From assembly GCA_023412495.1 (NCBI GenBank), contig JAEYNP010000031.1:31762-95761 (forward strand): a stretch of 64,000 nt of DNA, written 5' to 3'. Numbering within the stretch: the first letter of the stretch is position 1; the number at the start of each line of letters is the position of its first letter. Made by a program: the position numbers and the translations under genes. A model generated the notes under the pieces. The model saw nothing but the letters and a program-made list of their open reading frames with translations. It was not told the DNA's origin and searched no databases. This document shows, piece after piece, positions 26,110 through 33,537 of this stretch. This stretch comes from Pseudomonadota bacterium. Its GTDB lineage: Bacteria; Desulfobacterota; Desulfobulbia; Desulfobulbales; Desulfocapsaceae.

Positions 26110-26529
26110 TCACCTCGTCTGTCTCTTTGCACAATCGGACGGAACATCTTCCGGCAATGGCGGGTCCTCCTCTTGCGGCGGATCCGGCACACTTCCCGGT
26201 TTGTCGCCGTTGCCGAGCATTTTCATCTCGTAGGCGATGATCTCCGTGGTGTACCGGGTGTTGCCGTCACGGTCCTGCCATTTCCTGGTCCGCAATTGGC
26301 CTTCGATATAGACCTTGGAGCCTTTGGCGAGAAACTGGATGCAAATTTCCCCCAGTCGACCGAAAGCCACCACTCGATGCCATTCCGTTTCCTCACGCAG
26401 GTTGCCTTGCGAATCCTTCCACCGGTCGGTGGTCGCAACCCTGAAGTTGGCCACAGCCACCAGCTTCTTAGTGCAACGATCTTCGACTTCAGCGCCCAGA
26501 TGGCCTATCAGCATAGTCTTGTTCAACAT
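26110..26529 (-). CDS. ssb: Single-stranded DNA-binding protein
   Basis: A 139-residue SSB. The OB-fold is clear: MLNKTMLIGHLGAEVE, VANFRVATTDRWKD, TEWHRVVAFGRLGEI, LAKGSKVYIEGQLRTRKWQD. The start is behind AAAGGAG. The C-terminal linker is short and acidic. It reaches PEDVPS, where SSB proteins normally end in an acidic (I/V)PF tip, and then continues CAKRQTR. The tip that recruits partner proteins therefore seems altered. It sits with a nuclease and an annealing protein, and probably protects transferred single strands. Confidence 0.93.
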   Translation of the reverse strand: MLNKTMLIGHLGAEVEDRCTKKLVAVANFRVATTDRWKDSQGNLREETEWHRVVAFGRLGEICIQFLAKGSKVYIEGQLRTRKWQDRDGNTRYTTEIIAYEMKMLGNGDKPGSVPDPPQEEDPPLPEDVPSDCAKRQTR

Positions 26530-26621
26530 GGGTTTTCTCCTTTGCTTTGATATGAGCCGGAAGGAGATCTCTCCACCATTGGTGAGTCTCCTCCGGGCCG
26601 GGTAGGGATTGGTTACAGGCG

Positions 26622-27593
26622 TTATGCCGCTTTCTTGATATCGAGAAAGCAGTAGGATGCGGTGGTCTGAAAATCGGCGAGAGCCCGGTCATGCTCGGCG
26701 AGAAATTCGGCGAGCCTGGTCGCGTCGAGGACACTCCTGCTGCGACAGGCTTTTTGCAGAACCCTGCCATAGGCCTTCAGAGGGCCTCGCGTCGTGACAA
26801 TCGCCAGCAGATTGTTCTTGCGAAGAGCTATCTCAGTCTCCAGATTCTTCTGCTCTCGTTGGAGTTCGAGAAGAATCTCGACACTCTCTGCAAGCTCTCG
26901 GACCTCATCGGCCGCAAATTTCGGACAATCGGCGAGGAAGGGGCAATAACCGCACAAGGGGCCTGCCTCCATGACCGGGGTGGTCAACTCGCCTGCCGCA
27001 TAGCTTTGGTAATCCTTCCAGATTGCCGTCGCTCGTTCGAGCAATCCTTCGTAGATCGTGGTCTGCGGGGTATAGCCGTTGAACAGCTGCATGCCGTGCT
27101 CGCCAAAATTGACAGCGAGAATCGCACCTTTCTCGACCCGGTAGTCGGGGAAATTGTCGGCCAACAGGCCCATCTGCAGATAGAGCTGGCTTTCCCACGA
27201 GCCGTAAGGATCGGTCGGCATAGTCTCCGGCGATTTCACCTCCAGGACGGCCATGGTCTTGCGGGCTTCGGAGACGAAGACGAAATCGATGTGGGCCATG
27301 ATCGGAACATCGCCTCGATAACGGACCTCCACCTGCCGCCTGAAATTGGTAAAACCGGCGGCGGTGAATGCTGCGGCGACGATATCTTCGGCCATGTGCC
27401 CGCGGCGGAAACGAAGCAAGGTCACCAGGTCGGCCTCGGGGGGCTGGAGTTTTGCCAGGATGGTCTTGCGGGGACACGCCAGGATATCCGAGGCACCGAG
27501 ATAAGTGGTGCGGTCGCCGAGCGTTTCCACGGTTTGTTGGATGGCCAACTGCTGAAGAGCGGCCTGCAGGGTGATCATGAGATGGTCAGACAT
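26622..27593 (-). CDS. Cas4-like / RecB-family PD-(D/E)XK nuclease with Fe-S cysteines
   Basis: A 323-residue protein starting at ATG 27593 behind AGGAGG. The nuclease core is visible as GHMAEDIVAAAF (Glu), AHIDFVFV (Asp) and AVLEVKS (ExK). An N-terminal Cys in ILACPRK and a C-terminal group in CGYCPFLADCPKF match the Fe-S cluster layout of Cas4/AddB nucleases. The family resects DNA ends. Beside an annealing protein and SSB it probably forms a phage-like recombination set. A coiled segment (LELQREQKNLETEIALRKN) follows. There is no CRISPR array nearby, so a Cas4 role is not suggested. Confidence 0.85.
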   Translation of the reverse strand: MSDHLMITLQAALQQLAIQQTVETLGDRTTYLGASDILACPRKTILAKLQPPEADLVTLLRFRRGHMAEDIVAAAFTAAGFTNFRRQVEVRYRGDVPIMAHIDFVFVSEARKTMAVLEVKSPETMPTDPYGSWESQLYLQMGLLADNFPDYRVEKGAILAVNFGEHGMQLFNGYTPQTTIYEGLLERATAIWKDYQSYAAGELTTPVMEAGPLCGYCPFLADCPKFAADEVRELAESVEILLELQREQKNLETEIALRKNNLLAIVTTRGPLKAYGRVLQKACRSRSVLDATRLAEFLAEHDRALADFQTTASYCFLDIKKAA

Positions 27594-27697
27594 GGTATCC
27601 TCCTTGGTTGGATTGAAAAATTGGGAGGATACGGAGATTCCCGCCAGGGGAATGTTATCACTCCCACTGGTTGACGGGTGTTTTGTGCTTGTGGTCG

Positions 27698-28354
27698 TTA
27701 TGCTGCTTTTTTCATCCAGGTCTTCTCGGATTTGTCCCACTGAAAGCCGGCGGCTTTGAGCAGTTCCTTTTTATCGAACAGCCTTTCTCCCAGGGCGACG
27801 ATGACACCTTGACGTTCTTCGAAGGTGACGCCGGCGATCTTGGGCATGGCTGATTCTGGATTGGTTGTTGTGTCTGTGGGTTTTGGCAGTGTTTGTGCTT
27901 TTGCAGTTTGAGTATTCCTTGGCGTCTTCTGGTAGACGTTTTTTAGAAGGCCTTTGTAGGAATCGCAGCCAATGGAAAGAAGCGACATGCATTTCTGGAT
28001 AGCATCGGTGATTGCGCCCTTCTGGGCATCGCCGACATTGCCTTTGACGATCTGCATCTGGCCTTTATGCGATCCCTTGCAGAACCACTCGCCATCCACC
28101 TTGAGGAAGATTTTCACCTCGGCAACCGCCTGGTTGTCGAAGATTTCTTCTTTGCCGAGTTCGTATCGCCAGTTTTCCGGGCCAAGAAATTCGTTGACGC
28201 TGTCGAAGACGTACTGCGGTCGATAGCCGTATTTCACCTGGCCGATGACCTTGCCGTCCTTGTCGGTCATTTTGATTTCCTGGACTGCTTCAACGCCGAA
28301 AGAGCGGAGTTTGTCGTTGATTGAACTGATCTTTTCCTGAAGTGTCTGTGTCAT
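27698..28354 (-). CDS. Rad52/22-like single-strand annealing protein
   Basis: A 218-residue protein behind AAGGAGG. Residues 1-130 resemble the Rad52/22 annealing domain: YGYRPQYVFDSVNEFLGPENW, then VKIFLKVDGEWFCKGSH and GDAQKGAITDAIQKCMSLLSIG. A Pro/Thr-rich linker follows. The C-terminus (LLKAAGFQWDKSEKTWMKK) is a small module seen on mobile-element proteins. It would anneal complementary strands as in phage recombination. It is the first gene of the minus-strand operon that runs through nuclease, SSB, RadC and ArdC-like, and faces divergently from the transfer genes. Confidence 0.82.
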   Translation of the reverse strand: MTQTLQEKISSINDKLRSFGVEAVQEIKMTDKDGKVIGQVKYGYRPQYVFDSVNEFLGPENWRYELGKEEIFDNQAVAEVKIFLKVDGEWFCKGSHKGQMQIVKGNVGDAQKGAITDAIQKCMSLLSIGCDSYKGLLKNVYQKTPRNTQTAKAQTLPKPTDTTTNPESAMPKIAGVTFEERQGVIVALGERLFDKKELLKAAGFQWDKSEKTWMKKAA

Positions 28355-28839
28355 TTGGTTGTTTCCTCCTTGAATTGAGATGGGAGAGAAACAACACCCC
28401 GGACGGGAGTATGTGCTTCACTCCCTGGTTGTGGGGTTGGTGAGATAGTGCGTGCGGTATTGAATGCCAATGAAGAAAGAAGTTCAGGCGATTGCGAAAA
28501 TTTCAATCCATCGGCGATTAAATGGGAAATGAAAAGAAAGAGGTGCCACTCGATAATCGGGCAAAAGAGGTCCGCCACTGCGGTTAAACCTCGCCACACG
28601 GGAAAGTGGTCAAACTACCTGGAATTCAAGAACACGAGAAAACGTGCTCAGCTAAGCCCTGTGAAGGGGTATCTCATTGAACAATGAGCCGGAATTATCT
28701 CTCTTATCTTTATTTTCCTGCAGGTTGACCCATCTCTCACCCTTCCGAACTAGGCCGCTCCTGAAAGGTCACATGTTCTGAAAAATAAAGGCAAACGGTC
28801 GAGCAGTCCCACATTCAGTTTGCCACCTGGAGAACATAC
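28355..28839. other. Divergent intergenic region, candidate promoters / oriT
   Basis: About 485 bp between the DNA-processing operon (minus) and the transfer genes (plus). No gene is supported, and short ORFs here lack motifs. Divergent promoters must lie here. In conjugative elements such a position often holds the origin of transfer, but no nick-site motif could be recognised. GGAG at 28829-28832 serves the GTG at 28840. Confidence 0.4.
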
Positions 28840-29592
28840 GTGAACATCGCATCCCTTCTGCCTGCATTGAGCGAGAAATATGCCCTGAGCAACCCGGAAG
28901 CCATGGCTGAAATCGAATCGACATTTTCTGCCGTACTCACCCACCTCTTCCATTTCGAAGTAATGGCCTTCTTTACCGAAGACTTTCAGCTGCAGGCCAT
29001 AGCCTATGAGAAACAATCAGGAGTCATCCAGCAGCGACTCTTGGATATCCCGACGATGGTGAGCAAGACGTTGATGACCAGGCATCTGCAGCATAGTCTC
29101 GCCAAAGCCGAAGTCATACGACAGGCCCACCGCTATAAACCGCAGGCTGGCACGCTACTCTGGGGTGAGGTTGCCGACCGTGATGCGGAGCGGAATATCT
29201 ACATCAGCACCGAGATTTTCGGCGGCGAGCCGATTGTGGCTGTCTGCCCGGCAAACCGAGTGGGTCTGCATGAACGTCACAGTCGATCGTTCCAGGTTGG
29301 TGAGACGAGAGCGTTTCATTTACGCCTGGTGGAACCTGTCCTTTTGCATGGCACTCCGCGCCTGAAAATCGTGGTCGACCGAGTTTCAAAGACCCTGGTG
29401 GAGACGCTGTTGCACAGTTATCTCGACAGCGAGCGAAAGCGGGTGAACATCCGCTGCGTCAAACGCTATGTCGGCCACAAGAGCATCGTGCTTGTCGACA
29501 GGATGCTGCCCCGAACCGTTATCAAGGCAGTGGATCGGGAATTGCGCGAGCGGGTCGAAGTTCACATCGTCAAGCACCCGATCGCCCACTGA
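28840..29592 (+). CDS. Conjugative-element protein, possibly NusA/KH-like
   Basis: A 250-residue soluble protein starting at GTG 28840. The region ~105-160 (LLWGEVADRDAERNIYIS then EIFGGEPIVAVCPANR) recalls an S1-type barrel. Residues ~165-245 (RLKIVVDRVSKTLVETLL, VNIRCVKRYVGHKSIVLVD, RELRERVEVHIV) recall the KH region of NusA. This is a pattern resemblance, not a proven family match. It stands one base before the traD-like gene and so is the leading gene of the transfer operon. An RNA-binding antiterminator role is speculation. Confidence 0.6.
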   Translation: MNIASLLPALSEKYALSNPEAMAEIESTFSAVLTHLFHFEVMAFFTEDFQLQAIAYEKQSGVIQQRLLDIPTMVSKTLMTRHLQHSLAKAEVIRQAHRYKPQAGTLLWGEVADRDAERNIYISTEIFGGEPIVAVCPANRVGLHERHSRSFQVGETRAFHLRLVEPVLLHGTPRLKIVVDRVSKTLVETLLHSYLDSERKRVNIRCVKRYVGHKSIVLVDRMLPRTVIKAVDRELRERVEVHIVKHPIAH

Positions 29593-29593
29593 T

Positions 29594-30958
29594 ATGTTTC
29601 AGCTAAAGAGGCAGGAACCGTGGACTGGAGTCGGCACCGGGATCCATCTCGATCATCCCCAGACGGTAATCGAACTTGGTTTTCCCGACAGCTACCGCAA
29701 GGGCCATTTCTGGTGTTTCGGCACAACCCGGGTCGGCAAGACCAGGATCATGGAACATATCATCGAGCAGGATATCAAAAAGGGCTATTCAGTGGTGGCC
29801 ATTGATCCGAAGGGCGATATCGACCTATTCTCGAAGATCACCGAGCTTGCGATCGATACCGGCAGGCAGCACGACCTGATGCTGATCACCCCGATCTTTC
29901 CCGAGTACAGCGCCATACTCGATCCCCTCTCCTCCTATTACATGCCGGAGGAATTGGTTGCCCATATCACCGCCGGGGTGGCGGTTGGCCGGGAGCCTTA
30001 TTTTTTCGGGGTCGCTTATGAGGTTAGCCTGGTGGTGGTCCAGGCCCTGATCATGTTGGCGGAGGTCGCCGGCACCCGGCCATCGTTCAACCTCAACGAC
30101 ATCAAGAACCATATCAGCCATAAGGATCTCGAGCTGCTGAAGGAAAAGCTGGAGTATATCGACACCGAAGACGCCAGACAGTTGGCCCGGGACATGGAGA
30201 AGATTTTGGCTACGCCTGCCGACTACTATTCCAAGGTGGCCAGCTCGCTCAGGGTGGCACTGACCGAACTTACCTCCGGCAATGTCGGGTTGATCATCGG
30301 CAAGGCCGACGAGAATCGTTTTATTAAGCGGCTGGAACAGGGCAAGGGAATCATCCTGGTGGTTCAGCTCGGATCGCTGCTCACCAAGCGAGCGGCCTAT
30401 ACAGCCGGCAAAGTGATCATTTCGATGATCCAGGCCTTCGTCGGCCGGGTGTATTCCAGCGGCAAAAGTGTTGCACCGTCGTTGGTGCTGCATATCGACG
30501 AAGCCCAATCGGTGCTCTACCAGGGCATCGAGGATCTGTTCGCCAAAGCCGGTGGGGCTGGAGTGTTCATCCACGGCTACTGCCAGTCGATCAGCCAGCT
30601 CTTTGCCGAGGTGGGTGAGGATCGAGCCAATACCATTCTCGACAACTGCAATACCAAACTCTTCATGCGGGTGCCCGACGCCGATACCGCCGAGTACGTT
30701 TCCAGGCATCTGGGGGAAGAACGAAGGTTCTCGCCGATCATCTCCATTGGCGGTGGGCTGTCTATCAGGGAAACCGAGGAGATCCGGATCAAGCATACCG
30801 AGATCCTCAACATGGCCCCACGGGAGCTGTTCCTCATCACCTACTCCGGCACCTACAAGGGTAAAACCGCTACGGTCAGGGATAGCCTGCTCAAGGTCAT
30901 CTTTCCGAACCTCGCCGAGAAGGTGACGCAGGTGGAAACATCGGCGCCAGGCGATTGA
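29594..30958 (+). CDS. TraD/VirD4-like conjugative coupling ATPase
   Basis: A 454-residue P-loop ATPase. Walker A is GTTRVGKT (43-50). Walker B is the LVLHIDEAQS stretch near residue 300. The opening (LGFPDSYRKGHFWCFGTTR) and the closing arginine region match coupling proteins of the TraD/TraG type that pass relaxase-bound DNA to the secretion channel. The N-terminal membrane anchor of classical VirD4 is missing. The partner HD gene, which begins with a membrane helix, may supply it. The start is ATG 29594, since upstream codons overlap the previous gene. The stop overlaps the next start as TGATG. Confidence 0.85.
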   Translation: MFQLKRQEPWTGVGTGIHLDHPQTVIELGFPDSYRKGHFWCFGTTRVGKTRIMEHIIEQDIKKGYSVVAIDPKGDIDLFSKITELAIDTGRQHDLMLITPIFPEYSAILDPLSSYYMPEELVAHITAGVAVGREPYFFGVAYEVSLVVVQALIMLAEVAGTRPSFNLNDIKNHISHKDLELLKEKLEYIDTEDARQLARDMEKILATPADYYSKVASSLRVALTELTSGNVGLIIGKADENRFIKRLEQGKGIILVVQLGSLLTKRAAYTAGKVIISMIQAFVGRVYSSGKSVAPSLVLHIDEAQSVLYQGIEDLFAKAGGAGVFIHGYCQSISQLFAEVGEDRANTILDNCNTKLFMRVPDADTAEYVSRHLGEERRFSPIISIGGGLSIRETEEIRIKHTEILNMAPRELFLITYSGTYKGKTATVRDSLLKVIFPNLAEKVTQVETSAPGD

Positions 30959-32376
30959 TGTTTGACGTCATCACCTGGCTCGCGGACGTGTTGTGGAGCG
31001 AATGGTTGATTCTCATGGCCGCTGTTCTCATCGGTATCGCTGTCGGAATCGTGCTTGCCCGCAACCAGCCGATCACGACCGTGCGGCAGATAACCCTGCG
31101 TGATTTGTCGAAGCTCTGGACCAAGGATAGCGCCAAGACCATCCACATCTCGGAATTATCCCCGCTCTGGCGGGAGGATCAGGTTGTTGAGGAAAAAGCA
31201 GTAGCCACCGAGCCACTCATGCATGCTCGGGCTATCGAACTCGCAAACAAAATGGACCAGTGGACTTTTTTCGATAAATGTCCAAACCAGAAAAGCGTGT
31301 GCCTGCAGATCTTACGAATGCTCGACCGGGAAGGTAATTGCAGTTCGGTGGTCAACGTCCAGGGCGATGTGGAGGGGACCTGGGACCAAAATACCTATCG
31401 ACTCCTGGGACAAACCTCCCTCCTCGACCATTCGCTCAACGTTGCCGAACAGGTGGTGGAGTTGCTCGACGCTCAGAGCGCCTGGCATGTGATCCCGGAC
31501 GCCTTGATCGCCGCCCTCGGCCATGATCTCGGAAAGCTCGAGTCGCTACGAGGCTTTCTCTATTCGCTGGGAGAACATCCTTTGGCATCCGGGAGGCCGC
31601 TGGCCGGCATGACCGACTTTCAAGAACTGCCAAAAAAAGAAGAAATTCTGCAGGCGATAAAACTGCACCACAAGCGCCCCAATGGCCTGCTTGGCAAAAC
31701 CTTGAAACGGGCGGATCAATTCGCCCGCCAGAAGGAACTGGAAATGGCGGTCGGTAGCCACGACGACAAACATGATGATGAAGGATCTGCGGTTGAGGAG
31801 AGGAAGGTAGCGGCTGCCGGCGATGCAATCGGTGCCGCCATGCGGGCGAGCACTGCCATTTATGGCAACGAAGAAGCCGAACCGCAGAAGATGGAGATCC
31901 CCGAATTGGTCGATATCTCCGGCTGGTTCGATGCAACAGGCTTTTTAGAGGAATTGAAACCCTATATCAACAAGATGTTCGGCCGGCGGTTCATGGCCTT
32001 CTCCATGCCTGACGGCCACGTCTATTTCCAGGTAAAGGTCCTCGAGGAGGTCGCGCGAAAACAGGCGGAGAAGGCAGGCTGTATGAAAGTCGCCACCATG
32101 GCCCTGCGGGATGAAGGTATGCGCGGAGTACTGCTCGCCATCGTTCATCGACTGAGAATGGAGAACGACATCATCGCCCGAGGCCTCATCAAGGACAATT
32201 ACTTCGGGGGCTATTTCATGGTGGACCGCAAACTCGGCAAACCCATCAAGGGCTACTACACCCCGTTTCACGCCGAGGCCTTCGGCTCCATCGCCGAGAT
32301 GGAACGGGCCAAACCGGATATGTTGTCCGACATAATCCGGGTCTCCACGTATGAAGGCAATCAGACAATGGAGTGA
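30958..32376 (+). CDS. HD-domain membrane protein, possible MOBH-type relaxase relative
   Basis: A 472-residue protein. Residues ~14-36 form one membrane helix (LILMAAVLIGIAVGIVLA). An HD-type metal site follows: LLDHSLNVAEQVVELL, then AALGHDLGKLESL and KLHHKRPNG. MOBH relaxases (TraI of SXT/R27 type) are built around such an HD fold, so it may be the element's relaxase or a relative. Tyr/His nicking residues cannot be assigned. The C-terminal half (GRRFMAFSMPDGHVYFQVK) is unlike known domains. It is coupled to traD by a one-base overlap and followed at once by a membrane protein. Confidence 0.65.
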   Translation: MFDVITWLADVLWSEWLILMAAVLIGIAVGIVLARNQPITTVRQITLRDLSKLWTKDSAKTIHISELSPLWREDQVVEEKAVATEPLMHARAIELANKMDQWTFFDKCPNQKSVCLQILRMLDREGNCSSVVNVQGDVEGTWDQNTYRLLGQTSLLDHSLNVAEQVVELLDAQSAWHVIPDALIAALGHDLGKLESLRGFLYSLGEHPLASGRPLAGMTDFQELPKKEEILQAIKLHHKRPNGLLGKTLKRADQFARQKELEMAVGSHDDKHDDEGSAVEERKVAAAGDAIGAAMRASTAIYGNEEAEPQKMEIPELVDISGWFDATGFLEELKPYINKMFGRRFMAFSMPDGHVYFQVKVLEEVARKQAEKAGCMKVATMALRDEGMRGVLLAIVHRLRMENDIIARGLIKDNYFGGYFMVDRKLGKPIKGYYTPFHAEAFGSIAEMERAKPDMLSDIIRVSTYEGNQTME

Positions 32377-32378
32377 TC

Positions 32379-33101
32379 ATGGCGAGAGAACGCGAAGATC
32401 AGGGCCGGAGCACCACCAATGCCCAGATCATCACCACCGATACCGGGAGGATCTACGGTCCCAAGAACCTGTTGAGCGCCATCTCCGAGATCCAGCAGTT
32501 CTATGTCATCGAAAGCAAAGGCCAGAACATTCCGGCAGAGTTTCTGACCCTGGAACGCACCCTGGACTTTTTCAAGATCGGGATCAAAAGCGGCTTTCAC
32601 GAAGGCCTCACCCTCACCCTACTCTTCCCAGTTTTTCATTTCTATCTTTTCCCTTTCGTATTTCATCAGTGCGATCTGTTCAGTCGGTTGCTGTTCAGCA
32701 GTATCCCTTATCTGGTATTGGCGATCAACACAGTTATGTGCTGTTACATCTGCCGCTATTTCGTCGGCAACATCACCAGGATGGCGATCAATTCCCTGTT
32801 CACCGGCCGGGCCCTGGCCCTGCTGCTCAAGGCTTTCCTGCTCTATGTGCTGTACCTGCTCATTTTCCGGTTGAGCACTCCGGCCAACATCTGGCAGCTG
32901 GCAAGCCAGTTCGAGTCCATGGCCGGAAAAATATTTTATGGATACTTCGAGATAAAACCGCACCTGTTGCCCGTGGCGACAAAGAGCGCGTTGATCATGA
33001 CGATCGCCGCGATCTTCCCCTATGGGTCGGTTTTTCTGCTCGATGGCTGGACGCGCTACAAAATCCGGCGAAACGCGAGGATCATTTCAGCATCAAACTG
33101 A
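32379..33101 (+). CDS. Four-helix membrane protein of the transfer region
   Basis: A 240-residue protein from ATG 32379, with GGAG five bases upstream (an in-frame GTG at 32373 is the alternative). The first ~90 residues are soluble (TTDTGRIYGPKNLLSAISEI). About four membrane helices follow, for example LLFSSIPYLVLAINTVMCC and LLLKAFLLYVLYLLIF. The tail is basic. No family is recognised. Overlap with the HD gene places it in the conjugation operon, so a structural or anchoring role is likely. Confidence 0.7.
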   Translation: MAREREDQGRSTTNAQIITTDTGRIYGPKNLLSAISEIQQFYVIESKGQNIPAEFLTLERTLDFFKIGIKSGFHEGLTLTLLFPVFHFYLFPFVFHQCDLFSRLLFSSIPYLVLAINTVMCCYICRYFVGNITRMAINSLFTGRALALLLKAFLLYVLYLLIFRLSTPANIWQLASQFESMAGKIFYGYFEIKPHLLPVATKSALIMTIAAIFPYGSVFLLDGWTRYKIRRNARIISASN

Positions 33102-33111
33102 CGAGGAAAAC

Positions 33112-33471
33112 ATGACCGAAAAAAAAGAAGAGAAACCAACCTGGCAGGAAATCCAGGAAAGAAAGATCAATATGGTGAAGGAACGTGGTTCCCGAGTGCT
33201 GAAGATCAATTCGCCGCTCGGTTCGACTATGTTCAATATCCTCCGTCAATTCGACATGGCCTACGCCCACTTCAAGGGCCGGCTCGGCGAAATGGATGGC
33301 ATTTCCCATGAGGAGGGAGAGGCGTTGATGGCCGAGGGCCGGCAGATCGTCATGGCCTTCTCCGACTACACAGCCAAATTGAGCCAAAGGATCCGCTTCC
33401 GCTACTACACGCCAAGGGAAATCAGCGAATTCATGAAAGCCAACTTACCTGGAGAAAGAGAGAATATTTAA
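33112..33471 (+). CDS. Small soluble protein closing the transfer operon
   Basis: A 119-residue helical, highly charged protein starting at ATG 33112 behind GAGG. It begins MTEKKEEKPTWQEIQERK and ends with a region rich in Arg (RIRFRYYTPREISEF). No family is recognised. It lies 10 bp after the membrane protein on the same strand. The next gene reads the other way, so this is the right edge of the element genes visible here. Confidence 0.65.
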   Translation: MTEKKEEKPTWQEIQERKINMVKERGSRVLKINSPLGSTMFNILRQFDMAYAHFKGRLGEMDGISHEEGEALMAEGRQIVMAFSDYTAKLSQRIRFRYYTPREISEFMKANLPGERENI

Positions 33472-33537
33472 TGGGCCAGGATCTTTGATCTCCCAGTGCC
33501 CCACCCCCAACGTGATAGTAACCAGTCTTGCAGAAGA

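Noticed and set aside
26622..27593. Cas4 of a CRISPR system
   Set aside because: No cas1, cas2 or repeat array in the window; the gene sits with SSB and an annealing protein, as in phage or conjugative recombination modules.
28448..28687. 79-codon ORF in the divergent gap
   Set aside because: Lacks a ribosome binding site and motifs; better explained as regulatory DNA.
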